Shown in pieces: positions 23,698-32,452 of a stretch of 64,000 bases of DNA. Below the pieces are notes generated by a model. That model was not told the DNA's origin. It searched no databases and was given only the letters and a program-made list of their open reading frames with translations. Each line of letters starts with the position of its first letter. Positions within the stretch are counted from its first letter, which is position 1. Both the position numbers and the translations under genes were made by a program. Location of the stretch: NCBI GenBank assembly GCA_030263455.1, contig SZOZ01000009.1, positions 124,001 to 188,000 of the forward strand, in the 5' to 3' direction. Source of the DNA: Synechococcales cyanobacterium CNB. Lineage in GTDB: Bacteria > Planctomycetota > Phycisphaerae > Phycisphaerales > UBA1924.

Positions 23698-25566
23698 TCA
23701 TTGGTCGGCAGAGTCTGCCGACGGACTGGCGAAGTTTCGTCCCCTGCGGCCCCGAGTCGCCGTCCAGCCCAGCCCAGCGAGCGTCAGGGCCAACGACACC
23801 CAACCCGCCGCGTCGCCGACACGGGCGTAGATGGTCCCCCCCGCACCCAGCGGAAGGCTGACGACGAGCACCCCTTCGGAGTTCGACGGCATCTCGGCGA
23901 GCGGTTTGCCGCGGGGGTCGATCGCCGCCGAGATGCCCGTGTTCGCTGCCCGGACCATCGGCGTGCCGAGTTCGGCGCACCGCCATCGAGCGAGCCGCAG
24001 GTGTTCCGCGCGCCCCGAGTCGGCACGGCCGAACCAGCCCTCGTTCGTGAGTTGCACCATCAGGTCCGCCTGCCGCTCGCCGCCGGCGTAGACCAGCCTC
24101 CTGCAGACCCGCGCGACCGTCGCTTCGAAGCAGATCGGCGTCGCCGCCCGGACTTCGCCCCCCCCCGGCCGCGGCACGCGCAGCACAACCGACGCACGCC
24201 CCGGTGAGAGGTCGAAACTCATCCCCGACGCGCCCACGCCGATCCGCAGCATCGTCCGTTCCAGCCAGGGCCACGCCGAGATGTACGGCATGACCTCGCC
24301 GAAGGGCGTCAGGTGCAGCTTGTCGTAGCGCTGGGGCGTGACGCGCCCCTCGTGCAGCACGAACGCGCTGTTGTAGTGCCGCTGGTAACTCGGTCGCACG
24401 CCCTCTTCGTCCGCCTCGATGCGCAGCCCCTCGTACCCGTCCGCGCCGACGAGCATTGGTACGCCGATCGCCGCCTGCCAGACCAGCAGCGTGTCGTACG
24501 CCGCCATCGAGGGAACGACGAGCCATTCGCCGCTGTCAACGGCCCGTTCGATGCGCGTCGGCTCCTCGTCGCCGTCCAGGCCGCGCCACATGATGCGCTC
24601 CCACTCCGGCGGATCTGGCCGGCGTTCCTCGCGCCACACGATGCGGGCGGCACGCTCCGCCCACGCATCCTCGTCCGCGAGGGACTCGCCCGGGAACATC
24701 GTCTCGGGCCAGACGATGAGGTCCGGCCCTTCGCGGGCCGCTTCGATGGTCATGGCGATGAACGAGTCGAGGTCGGTCAGCCGCTGGAGCGGCGGCCACG
24801 TGCCCCGCACGCTCTGCGGCACGTTCGTCTGCACCACGGCGACGCGGTACTCCCCCCCCCGCTCCGGCCCGGGTGCCAGCCCGCACGCGCTCCACAGCGC
24901 GATCGCAACGACGATCATCCCGACTGTCAACGAGTGGCGAGTCCCCACCGAGCCGCGACCGTCAGGGAGCGGTCCCCCGCCCCTCCCGCGCGCCCCCGCC
25001 GCCCACGCGCCGACCGCGCATCCCACCGCCGACACGAGCAAGGATGCCCAGTACGCGCCAGCCGCCGACGCCACTGCCGGACCGAACGGTGCGTCGAGGA
25101 GCGGGTGCCCGACGAGGTACCACGGGTATCCGTGCCAGACGATCTCGCCGCGCAGGAACTCGACGCCGACCCATGCCACCGCCGCCCACACACCAACCAC
25201 CCGCGGCCACGCCCTCGCCCCGCGCCCGACCGCCCATACGAACAGCCACTGTTGCAGCGAAAGGTACGCGATGAGAAGCGGCAAGCCCGCGATCGCCACG
25301 CCGGCGATCCACCGCTGCTCGAACGCCCAGAACGCCGAGGCGCCCAGGGCGGCCCAGAACCCGGCCCTTCCCGGCCGATCGGCACGCAACGCTACCCACA
25401 CCAGCGGCGCGGGGGCGAGCAGCGCGGCGGGCCAGATGTCCACCGGCGAGAACGCCGCCACCATCAGCGCGGCGTGCAGCAGCCCCAGCGCGAACGCGAC
25501 GCGCCGCCGAAGGGGGGGGTGGCAGGGCGGCGCGTTCGACCGCTGATTCGCTCGCGTGCGCGTCAC
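23698..25566 (-). CDS. lnt: Apolipoprotein N-acyltransferase
   Basis: 622 residues; transfers the third acyl chain to lipoproteins in the inner membrane. About six to seven membrane segments in the first 230 residues, then a carbon-nitrogen hydrolase domain with the triad Glu about 288 (VWPETMFPGES), Lys about 417 (YDKLHLTPFGE) and Cys about 479 (ATPICFEA). A final membrane helix is near the C terminus. GTG start overlaps the accD stop (GTGA). Residues about 198-216 (GPLPDGRGSVGTRHSLTVG) are encoded by a dispersed repeat of family B, in a loop before the last N-terminal helix. Several 8-9 nt G/C runs are in frame. Confidence 0.93.
   Translation of the reverse strand: MTRTRANQRSNAPPCHPPLRRRVAFALGLLHAALMVAAFSPVDIWPAALLAPAPLVWVALRADRPGRAGFWAALGASAFWAFEQRWIAGVAIAGLPLLIAYLSLQQWLFVWAVGRGARAWPRVVGVWAAVAWVGVEFLRGEIVWHGYPWYLVGHPLLDAPFGPAVASAAGAYWASLLVSAVGCAVGAWAAGARGRGGGPLPDGRGSVGTRHSLTVGMIVVAIALWSACGLAPGPERGGEYRVAVVQTNVPQSVRGTWPPLQRLTDLDSFIAMTIEAAREGPDLIVWPETMFPGESLADEDAWAERAARIVWREERRPDPPEWERIMWRGLDGDEEPTRIERAVDSGEWLVVPSMAAYDTLLVWQAAIGVPMLVGADGYEGLRIEADEEGVRPSYQRHYNSAFVLHEGRVTPQRYDKLHLTPFGEVMPYISAWPWLERTMLRIGVGASGMSFDLSPGRASVVLRVPRPGGGEVRAATPICFEATVARVCRRLVYAGGERQADLMVQLTNEGWFGRADSGRAEHLRLARWRCAELGTPMVRAANTGISAAIDPRGKPLAEMPSNSEGVLVVSLPLGAGGTIYARVGDAAGWVSLALTLAGLGWTATRGRRGRNFASPSADSADQ
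24945..24975 (-). repeat. Dispersed repeat family B inside lnt
   Basis: On the minus strand this reads GGGACCGCTCCCTGACGGTC then GCGGCTCGG. It encodes PLPDGRGSV in frame. The near-identical intergenic copy at 23605-23636 shows that it is a mobile or spreading sequence and not ordinary lnt sequence. Confidence 0.8.
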
Positions 25567-26405
25567 TTGCCGGCGTAGTCGATGACCCGGGCGATCTCGC
25601 TCCGAAGGTCGTGCCGCGACACCACCCGGTCGATGATCCCCGACTTGAGCAGGAACTCGCTCCGCTGGAAGCCCGGGGGCAGTTCCTGGCGGATCGTCTG
25701 CTGGATCACCCGCGGCCCGGCAAACCCGATCAGCGCGTTCGGCTCGGCCAGGATCACGTCCCCCAGCATCGCGAACGACGCCGTCACGCCACCCGTCGTC
25801 GGGTCCGTCAGCACGCTGATGAACAGCCCTCCGGCCCGGTCGAGCCGCGCGAGCGCGGCGCTCGTCTTGGCCATCTGCATCAGCGAAAGGCCCGACTCCT
25901 GCATCCGCGCACCGCCCGAGCAGCTCACGATCACCAGTGGCAGGTTCCGGTCCGTCGCCGTCTCGATCGACCGCGTCACGATCTCGCCCACCACGCTCCC
26001 CATCGACCCCATCATGAAGGTCAGGTCCAGGCAGCAGAGCATCGCCTGCCGGCCCTTCACGAAGGCGACGCCGGCGAGGGCCGCGTCCGTCTGCCCCGTC
26101 CGCAACTGCTCCGAGCGCAGACGCTCCGAGTACGCCTTCAGGTCGCGGAATCCGAGCGGGTCGCCCGGTGCAAGGTCAGTGAACATCGGCTGAAACGAGC
26201 CGGGGTCGGCCAGTTGCGCGACGCGCTCCGTCGCGCTGATCCGGAAGTGGTGCGAGCACTCGGGGCAGACGTGCAGGTTCGCCTCCATCTGCCGGCGGTA
26301 GACCATCTGCGCGCACCCGGGGCAGCGCATCCACAGCCCCTCGGGGATCGCGGCACGCCGCTGCGGCCGAACGTCGCTCCAACTGCGGTTCGCCAGCTGT
26401 GTCAT
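25563..26405 (-). CDS. accD: Acetyl-CoA carboxylase carboxyltransferase subunit beta
   Basis: 280 residues; with AccA it transfers carboxyl from biotin to acetyl-CoA in fatty acid synthesis. The N-terminal zinc ribbon is present as CPGC (residues 29-32) and CPEC (47-50). The carboxyltransferase core shows SCSGGARMQESGLSLMQMAK and LTDPTTGGVTASFAMLGD, an oxyanion and CoA region. ATG preceded by AAGGAAG. It overlaps lnt by 4 nt, so lipid synthesis and lipoprotein acylation genes are co-translated. Confidence 0.95.
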   Translation of the reverse strand: MTQLANRSWSDVRPQRRAAIPEGLWMRCPGCAQMVYRRQMEANLHVCPECSHHFRISATERVAQLADPGSFQPMFTDLAPGDPLGFRDLKAYSERLRSEQLRTGQTDAALAGVAFVKGRQAMLCCLDLTFMMGSMGSVVGEIVTRSIETATDRNLPLVIVSCSGGARMQESGLSLMQMAKTSAALARLDRAGGLFISVLTDPTTGGVTASFAMLGDVILAEPNALIGFAGPRVIQQTIRQELPPGFQRSEFLLKSGIIDRVVSRHDLRSEIARVIDYAGK

Positions 26406-26451
26406 GGCCCTGCTTCCTTCCAGATGCGCCTGCGGCGCGCGGGCGGTCGTG

Positions 26452-27066
26452 TCAACTTCCGGCGCGGGCGCGCTCGACGCCCGCTCTCAGTTCATCCCGG
26501 CGCGCCGAACGCCATTCGACCGCCGGCGCCTCGTCCATCATCGCCCACAGCCTCGAGGGAGGCACCTTCTGCAGCGCGCTGCGCACCAGCGCGTGCGCCA
26601 TCGGCCGGAGCACCACGCTCGTGGCACCCTTCGCCTTGGCCAGTCCGCGCGACAACGCACCGATGATGCGCTCCTCGGCCTCCGCGAGCGACTCGCCCCC
26701 TGGAGGCGTCACGCTCGTTGGGTCGTCCTTCCACTGGCGGTACGCCGTGGGGTATTTCTCCTCGACTTCGCTCGCCAACATGCCTTCCCACAGGCCAAGC
26801 CCGATCTCGGCCAGATCGTCGAGTTCTCGGACCTTCGCGCCGGTCCGCTCCGCCAAGGCCTTGGCCGTCTCGACGCTCGCTTCGTCCGGTCCGCAGAGGA
26901 CGACAGAGACCGTCTCGCCGTTGACGGCAGATACCGATTCTTTCACGTCCCGCCGACCCTCCAGCGAGAGCGGGAGGTCGCACGTGCCGCAGAGACGACC
27001 CGCAGCCTCCCATTCGGTGGCGCCGGTCCGGACCAGCAACAGCCTGATGTCGGTGGATTTGGCCAT
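26452..27066 (-). CDS. Histidine-phosphatase-like protein lacking the catalytic His
   Basis: 204 residues from ATG 27066. The fold pattern of the phosphoglycerate mutase-like family is clear: LLLVRTGATEW, CGTCDLPLSLEGR, then SVETAKALAERTG, GLGLWEGM and a late region ending VRSALQ. However, the defining RHG is RTG, the second Arg-rich motif is CGPDEAS, and the usual SHG near the end is replaced by RPMAH. It is therefore probably not a phosphatase but a binding or regulatory relative. It lies just upstream of accD on the same strand. Confidence 0.8.
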   Translation of the reverse strand: MAKSTDIRLLLVRTGATEWEAAGRLCGTCDLPLSLEGRRDVKESVSAVNGETVSVVLCGPDEASVETAKALAERTGAKVRELDDLAEIGLGLWEGMLASEVEEKYPTAYRQWKDDPTSVTPPGGESLAEAEERIIGALSRGLAKAKGATSVVLRPMAHALVRSALQKVPPSRLWAMMDEAPAVEWRSARRDELRAGVERARAGS

Positions 27067-27157
27067 AGGCCCGTGTCGTGCCCCGGCGGCGTATCCCGGC
27101 CGCTGCTCCGCCCCCGCGACTCTCCGGCTGCGCCGGGTCCGGGGTTCGAGGCCGCTC

Positions 27158-27202
27158 AGTGTAGCATCGGTACCCCGTGTCGGTTGACAATCAACAATTG
27201 TC
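27158..27202 (-). promoter_or_regulatory. Extended -10 promoter and upstream palindrome
   Basis: On the minus strand TGCTACACT (27158-27166) is an extended -10 element (TGnTACACT), about 85 nt before the ATG of the phosphatase-like gene. Just upstream, GACAAT-N5-ATTGTC (27186-27202) is a perfect 6-bp inverted repeat overlapping the -35 area, a plausible operator. Confidence 0.5.
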
Positions 27203-27239
27203 CAGGTGTTTACCCTTGACTCAAGCCGACTTCTGCTCG

Positions 27240-27926
27240 TCAGCGTGACCCGCGTAGGGCAACAATCACAGGAGTTCGCTGTGCCTCCGGCACGCCGAAG
27301 ACGGCCGACGCCGCCACGAGCACGTCGCACCCCGCCTCCCGCACCCCCGCCGCGTTGCCCGGTCCGATTCCGCCGTCCATTTCCAGTCGCTGATCCGGGC
27401 GAAGGCAGGCCGAGATCACCCGTGTCTTGTCCAGCACCGCACCGATGAACGCCTGCCCGCTGAAGCCGGGATTGACGCTCATCACCAGCACGAGGTCGAA
27501 CGCCGCCACTTCCGGCAGCACGGCCTCAGCCGGGGTGGCCGGGTTGACTGCCACGCCCGCCGTCGCGCCCAGCGAGCGCACACGCTCCGCCAGCCGCACG
27601 CACGCTTCCAACCCGATCGCCTCGACGTGGAACGTCATGTGGTTCGCGCCCGCCTCGACGAACGGCCCGACGAACCGCTCCGGCTCCTCCACCATCAGGT
27701 GGACGTCGAGGAACGCCCCAGGCAAGGCGCGCCGAAGCGAAGCGCACAGCGCCGGCCCCATCGTCAGGTTCGGCACGAAGTGCCCGTCCATCACGTCCAG
27801 GTGCAGCAGGTCCGCGCCCGACGCCAGCACACCGCGGCACTCCTCCCCCATCCGCGCGAAGTCCGCTGACAGGATCGACGGGGCGATCAACGGCAGGCGC
27901 GGCGGTCGCGTGAACAGGTCGGCCAC
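27240..27926 (-). CDS. rpe: Ribulose-phosphate 3-epimerase
   Basis: 228 residues, pentose phosphate TIM barrel converting ribulose 5-phosphate and xylulose 5-phosphate. IAPSILSADF, LHLDVMDGHFVPN (metal His and Asp), DVHLMVEEPE, FHVEA, MSVNPGFSGQAF and EMDGGI are all in place. GTG start; TAGAGT lies 6 nt before it, with no Shine-Dalgarno. It is divergent from the UDP-sugar pyrophosphorylase with only 29 nt between start codons. Confidence 0.95.
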   Translation of the reverse strand: MADLFTRPPRLPLIAPSILSADFARMGEECRGVLASGADLLHLDVMDGHFVPNLTMGPALCASLRRALPGAFLDVHLMVEEPERFVGPFVEAGANHMTFHVEAIGLEACVRLAERVRSLGATAGVAVNPATPAEAVLPEVAAFDLVLVMSVNPGFSGQAFIGAVLDKTRVISACLRPDQRLEMDGGIGPGNAAGVREAGCDVLVAASAVFGVPEAQRTPVIVALRGSR

Positions 27927-27932
27927 GGGCGG

Positions 27933-27949
27933 ACTCTACCCTCTACCCT
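27933..27949. promoter_or_regulatory. Divergent leaderless promoters, rpe and UDP-sugar pyrophosphorylase
   Basis: TAGAGT on the minus strand (27933-27938) is 6 nt from the rpe GTG; TACCCT on the plus strand (27944-27949) is 6 nt from the next gene's ATG. The two -10 elements are 5 nt apart, so binding of polymerase at one should exclude the other. Confidence 0.5.
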
Positions 27950-27955
27950 CCCCAC

Positions 27956-29410
27956 ATGCCCGACCTGCACGCTCTCCGCCACCGACTCGAACGCGCCGGC
28001 CAGCAGCACCTGCTCTACTTCCACGACCGCCTGTCGCCCGACGCTCGGCGCGCACTCCTCGCCCAGATCGAGGCGATCGACCTTGACGCCGTTCCCGTGC
28101 TGGTGCGCGACTACGTGCTCGGCACGCCACCCATCGACCTGCCGGCGGACATCGAGCCGGCCCCGTACTACCCCAACGACCCGGCATCGCCCGTGCGGAC
28201 CTGGGACCGAACGGCGTATCGGGCCGCGGGGGAGGCGTTGCTCCGCGCGGGCAAGGTCGCCTGCTTCACGGTCGCCGGCGGCCAGGGCACCCGCCTCGGC
28301 TACGACGGCCCCAAGGGCTGCTACCCGGCGGGCGCGGTCACCGGCAAGCCGCTCTTCCAGTTCTTCGCCGAGGGCATCCGGAAAACGGGCGAGAAGTACG
28401 GCGTGCCCCCGCCCTGGTACGTGATGACCAGCCCGCTCAACCACGACGCCACAGTCGCGTTCTTCGAGGAGAGAGGCTACTTCGGCCTCCGTCGCGACGC
28501 CGTGATGTTCTTCCCGCAGGGCACGAGGCCCAGTTTCGACCTGCACACCGGGCGCATCCTGCTCGCGGCGCCGGGCGAGATCGCCACGAACCCTGACGGT
28601 CACGGCGGGTCACTTCGTGCGCTGAAGGTCTCCGGCTCGCTCGACGACATGCGCCGGCGCGGCGTCGAGCACCTCAGTTACTTCCAAGTGGACAACCCCA
28701 TCGTCCGCGTCACCGATCCCGTCTTCCTGGGCCTGCACGCCACTGCCCCTGACTCCTCAGCCGAGATGTCGAGCAAGATGCTCGCGAAGGCCTACCCGGA
28801 GGAAAAACTCGGGGTGTTCTGCGTCGCCGGAGGGCGGCTGCGGATCATCGAGTATTCCGACCTGCCGATAGAGCGCCAGCGCGAACGCCTCCCCGACGGC
28901 AGGCTCCGTTTCCTCGCGGGCAGCCCCGCCATCCACGTCCTGAGCGTCGAGTTCGTCGAGCGGCTGAACTCCGATCCCGCGTTCGCCCTGCCCTGGCACC
29001 GGGCGGAGAAGAAAGTGCCGTGCATCGACCCCGACACCGGCGAGCGCGTCGAGCCGCGCGAGCCGAACGGCGTGAAACTCGAGCGATTCGTCTTCGACGC
29101 CCTGCCGCTCGCCCGCGCATCCATCGTGTACGAGGCGGATCGCGTGGAGGAGTTCGCGCCGATCAAGAATGCCGAGGGTGTGGACAGCCCCCGAACCAGC
29201 CGCGAGATCCAAACGCTGCGCGCCGCCCGCTGGCTCGAAGCGGCGGGGGTGAAGGTACCGTGGCGCGAAGAGCGGCTGACCGACGGGACCACCCGCCGCG
29301 TGCCGGACTGCACGATCGAACTCAGCCCGTTGACGGCCCTGGAACGAGATGACCTCCTTCATGGCCGGGGCATCCTCATCATCGAGCCTGGTAGCAGCCT
29401 CGTTGTGTGA
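27956..29410 (+). CDS. UDP-N-acetylglucosamine/UDP-sugar pyrophosphorylase (eukaryotic type)
   Basis: 484-residue nucleotidyltransferase forming UDP-sugars from UTP and sugar 1-phosphate, resembling eukaryotic UAP1 more than bacterial GlmU. The nucleotide loop is VAGGQGTRLGYDGPKG (about 106-121); substrate motifs include NPDGHGG (about 212-218), SYFQVDNP (about 241-248) and an E-K-x-G region (AYPEEKLGVF). The C-terminal part is shorter in lobe structure than some homologues but complete. It supplies UDP-GlcNAc for peptidoglycan or LPS. Exact sugar preference is inferred. Confidence 0.9.
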   Translation: MPDLHALRHRLERAGQQHLLYFHDRLSPDARRALLAQIEAIDLDAVPVLVRDYVLGTPPIDLPADIEPAPYYPNDPASPVRTWDRTAYRAAGEALLRAGKVACFTVAGGQGTRLGYDGPKGCYPAGAVTGKPLFQFFAEGIRKTGEKYGVPPPWYVMTSPLNHDATVAFFEERGYFGLRRDAVMFFPQGTRPSFDLHTGRILLAAPGEIATNPDGHGGSLRALKVSGSLDDMRRRGVEHLSYFQVDNPIVRVTDPVFLGLHATAPDSSAEMSSKMLAKAYPEEKLGVFCVAGGRLRIIEYSDLPIERQRERLPDGRLRFLAGSPAIHVLSVEFVERLNSDPAFALPWHRAEKKVPCIDPDTGERVEPREPNGVKLERFVFDALPLARASIVYEADRVEEFAPIKNAEGVDSPRTSREIQTLRAARWLEAAGVKVPWREERLTDGTTRRVPDCTIELSPLTALERDDLLHGRGILIIEPGSSLVV

Positions 29411-29867
29411 ATAGCGCCGCGGCCGTCGCTGCTTCGTCGTCCCGCCACTTGCCCGCTTCTCATCTACGACGGTCGTGCGAACTCTCAACCACACGCTGTC
29501 CCTCGCGGTTGCAGACGACGGTTGTGACCCCGATCAAGCCTGCGAGTCAGTGCCTTTGCGCTTGCACGACCGCGAGCGTGCCGATGGCATAGCTTGCCTT
29601 GCGATTCCCGAACACTATCGCAAGTGCTTATGAAAACAGTGTTTACAGCAGCCACCGGGGATGAGCGTTCTCGCATCCGCTCCTTCTCGCGACGACACAC
29701 GCCGCTCTGACGTCATCCTGCAGCGACTTCTCGCGTGCACCTGAGAGGATTTCCGGGTGGAGCGGGCCAATAGTTGTCCGCGTCAGGTCGCGGCCTGGGG
29801 AGAGACGTTCCGAACACAGGCACGCGAAAACTCACTTCTCGTTCGGCCTTTTTTCGGAGTTTAATCC
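29411..29867 (+). other. Low-GC intergenic region with inverted repeats
   Basis: About 450 nt with no supported gene. TTGCGAT-N11-ATCGCAA (29599-29623) and AAACAGTGTTT (about 29635-29646) are perfect inverted repeats that could be operators for the surface-protein gene downstream. A short frame at 29407-29592 lacks G/C third-position bias and is not accepted. Confidence 0.5.
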
Positions 29868-31529
29868 ATGAGAAAACAGAGCATCTCTCGGTGGGTCTGC
29901 GCCGCGGCGGCCTCCGTCGCCCTCGTCGGCGCTCTGGGCATCGTCGGTTGCGAGCAGACCGGCTCCTCCGGCATGCACAGGGATTCGGAAACCTGGCAGC
30001 GTGCGCAGAAGACCGGCGCGTCCCCGCACGCTGCCGGCTTCTCCCACGGCATGGGCCGCAACGTCGCCGGACAGGAGGCCGCACGCCCCGCGCCCGAGCC
30101 TCGGGCCGAGCAGCCCCGCCCTGCACCTGCACCGCGCACCGGCTCGGTCATCGCGGCCTACCCGACGGGCCACACCCGCACGCCGCAGCTCCTCGTCGAG
30201 AAGTTCGCCCCGGCGCAGGTCGCCCTGGGCGAGGAGTTCACCTACGAGTACCGCCTGACGAACAACACCGACTCGACCATCGAGGACATCGTGCTCACCG
30301 AGCAGATGTCGCCCAACTTCAAGTTCGCGTCCTCTGACCCCGCTCCCACGGGCCAGGGCCAGTGGACCATCGACCGCCTCGCCCCCGGTGAGTCGCGCAC
30401 CATCCGCATCCGAGGCAGCGCATCGAACGCCCAGACCATCGCAGCCTGCGCCGACGTCCGCTACAAGGTGCCGCTCTGCAGCGAGACCCAGGTTGTCCAG
30501 CCCGCGCTGCAACTCGCGCTGGTCGGCCCCTCGACCGTCCTCCTCTGCGATGCGTACAACCTCGAGGTCACCGTCCGCAACACCGGCACGGGCGTCGCCC
30601 AGAACGTGACCGTTGACGTTGCCCTGCCGCGCGGCGTGACCACGCTCGACGGCCGCACGTCCGTCACTCTCTCCGCCGGCGACCTCGCCGCCGGGCAGGC
30701 CAAGGCCCAGACCATCCAGGTCAAGGCGGCCTCGACGGGCACCTACTCGGCGAGCGCGAAGGCCAAGGGCGGCGCCCTGACCGCCGACGCCGCGCCGGTC
30801 GAGACCAAGGTCGTCGCGCCGAAACTGACCATCGCCTGCGAGTCGCCCGAGCGCCGTTTCGTCGGCCGCCCGGTTGACTTCGCCGTCACCGTCAGCAACA
30901 CCGGCGACGCGCCGGCGACGAACACCGTCGTCACGCAGACCATCCCCGCAGGCGTCACCATCGGCAGCATCTCCGACGGCGGTGCGGTCCGAGACGGCCG
31001 GATCGTCTGGAACCTCGGCACGCTCGCCCCGAACGCCTCGCGCAAACTGACCGTCAACACGACCGCGGCCTCCATCGGCTCCGTGACGGCCAACGCCAGC
31101 GCTGTCGCCGACTGCGCCGACCCCGTCTCCTGCCCGACCACCACTGCGGTCGAGGGCATCCCGGCCCTGCTGCTCGAAGGCAACGACAACCCCGACCCCG
31201 TCGAGGTCGGGAACACCACGACCTACACGCTCATCGTGACCAACCAGGGTTCGGCCGCGCTCACCGGCGTCAAGCTCGTCTGCACGATGGACGAGGGCGA
31301 CACCATGGAGTTCGTCAGCGCGTCCGGCGAGGGCGGCGTCACCGGCACCGCCCAGGGCCGCAACATCACCTTCCCCGCGATCGCCCGCCTCGAAGCCGGC
31401 CGTGCGGCGACCTACCGCGTCGTGATCCGCGCCAAGAACCCGGGGCAGGTCTCGTTCCGGGCCGAGGCGACCAGCAACGAGATCACACGGCCGCTCCTCA
31501 AGGTCGAGACGACCAACTTCTACCGCTGA
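29868..31529 (+). CDS. DUF11-repeat surface lipoprotein
   Basis: 553 residues, CGGAG 8 nt before the ATG. Signal peptide with GIVGC lipobox, a Pro/Ala-rich linker (about 70-105), then about four immunoglobulin-like DUF11 domains. The repeated pattern is V..G....Y...V.N.G......V.. ....P.G, e.g. VDFAVTVSNTGDAPATNTVV and TTYTLIVTNQGSAALTGVKL. Several Cys pairs recall the Cys-rich OmcB-type envelope proteins of Chlamydiae. It is probably an abundant cell-wall or outer-surface protein. A strong terminator follows. Confidence 0.9.
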   Translation: MRKQSISRWVCAAAASVALVGALGIVGCEQTGSSGMHRDSETWQRAQKTGASPHAAGFSHGMGRNVAGQEAARPAPEPRAEQPRPAPAPRTGSVIAAYPTGHTRTPQLLVEKFAPAQVALGEEFTYEYRLTNNTDSTIEDIVLTEQMSPNFKFASSDPAPTGQGQWTIDRLAPGESRTIRIRGSASNAQTIAACADVRYKVPLCSETQVVQPALQLALVGPSTVLLCDAYNLEVTVRNTGTGVAQNVTVDVALPRGVTTLDGRTSVTLSAGDLAAGQAKAQTIQVKAASTGTYSASAKAKGGALTADAAPVETKVVAPKLTIACESPERRFVGRPVDFAVTVSNTGDAPATNTVVTQTIPAGVTIGSISDGGAVRDGRIVWNLGTLAPNASRKLTVNTTAASIGSVTANASAVADCADPVSCPTTTAVEGIPALLLEGNDNPDPVEVGNTTTYTLIVTNQGSAALTGVKLVCTMDEGDTMEFVSASGEGGVTGTAQGRNITFPAIARLEAGRAATYRVVIRAKNPGQVSFRAEATSNEITRPLLKVETTNFYR

Positions 31530-31561
31530 TTCTCGACCGACAACAATGACAGCAACGAATG

Positions 31562-31605
31562 CGGGGCGCACTCACCGGGGTGCGCCCCGTTTCTCTTTGC
31601 GCCAC
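31562..31605 (+). terminator. Intrinsic terminator of the DUF11 protein gene
   Basis: CGGGGCGCAC with GTGCGCCCCG, 5-6 nt loop, followed by TTTCTCTTT. Confidence 0.85.
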
Positions 31606-31654
31606 ATCCGGCACGGCGGCTACGGCTGTAAGGCCGTCCGGCGCGTTCCGACAC

Positions 31655-32260
31655 TCAGGACCGACGCCGACGGCCCGCGCACACGACACCGGAGGCGAGC
31701 AGCGCAACGCTCGCGGGCGCGGGCACGACCTGGAACGAAAACCCCTCGATCGTCGGTGTCGCTTCCACGGAGGTGCCGAAGTCGTCGATGTAGAGGGAGT
31801 GATTCAGGTGGTTCGCCGACGTGCCGGAGACCGTGCGGGGCGAGTAGTCGTCCGGCACCCACTCGATCCAGTAGACGACGACCGGGTTGCCCTCCCAGAA
31901 CTGCGGGTTGAAGAACCTGGGCAACTGGAAGGTGTCGATGGCGAGGATGTCGTTGTTCGGCTGGGGGACGCCGTCCTCATTGGTCAACTGGCCGAACGTG
32001 TCGTTCCCGTCCGCGACCAGCAGCGTCCCCTTGTTCCAGCCCGAGACACCGAGGATTTCGAACACCGAGCCGGCGTAGTAGACGGGGGGCGGCCCGTCCC
32101 ACGCTGCCAGGAGCGCCAGCAGCGCGTGCTCGCCCGGCTCGATGATGCCGTCTTCGTTGCCGGTGTCGCTGACGGTCCAGCGCCAGTCCATGGTGTACTG
32201 CGCGTAGGCGATGCCGGCGGAACACACCGCCGCAGCAGCCGCCGTGATGGTCCGTGTCAT
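31655..32260 (-). CDS. Exported protein with PEP-CTERM-like tail (tandem paralogue 1)
   Basis: 201 residues. Signal peptide ending AGIAYAQ, mature start YTMDWRWT. Shares with the next gene YAGSVFEI, DTFQLPRFFNPQF, ANHLNHSLYIDDFGTS and ATPTIEG, so the two are recent tandem copies. C-terminal VPAPASVALLASGVVCAG with four Arg is the sorting signal. Function unknown; surface or matrix protein inferred. Confidence 0.82.
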   Translation of the reverse strand: MTRTITAAAAAVCSAGIAYAQYTMDWRWTVSDTGNEDGIIEPGEHALLALLAAWDGPPPVYYAGSVFEILGVSGWNKGTLLVADGNDTFGQLTNEDGVPQPNNDILAIDTFQLPRFFNPQFWEGNPVVVYWIEWVPDDYSPRTVSGTSANHLNHSLYIDDFGTSVEATPTIEGFSFQVVPAPASVALLASGVVCAGRRRRS

Positions 32261-32375
32261 GGTCCGCCTCTTGGTCTCGTGTGGCCCCCAGAGACCGCAT
32301 CGCCCAGATTCAACTTGATACCACGGTTCGTGGGGCCACGCAACCCCCTTCGGGAGCGAAGGCGTTCTGTCTGGA

Positions 32376-32413
32376 GAAAAAACAAACCCCGCCCGGGGTA
32401 TCCCGAGCGGGGT
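32376..32413 (-). terminator. Intrinsic terminator between tandem paralogues
   Basis: Minus-strand AACCCCGC...GCGGGGTT stem followed by TGTTTTTTC. It ends transcription of the gene at 32453-33037, so the paralogues are separate units. Confidence 0.8.
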
Positions 32414-32452
32414 TCGAGAAGCTTGGAGCTTCGCGCTCGTTCGCGACCGCGA

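Noticed and set aside
29407-29592. Small ORF after the UDP-sugar pyrophosphorylase gene
   Set aside because: Lacks the third-position G/C bias of real genes here, has no ribosome site and no family.
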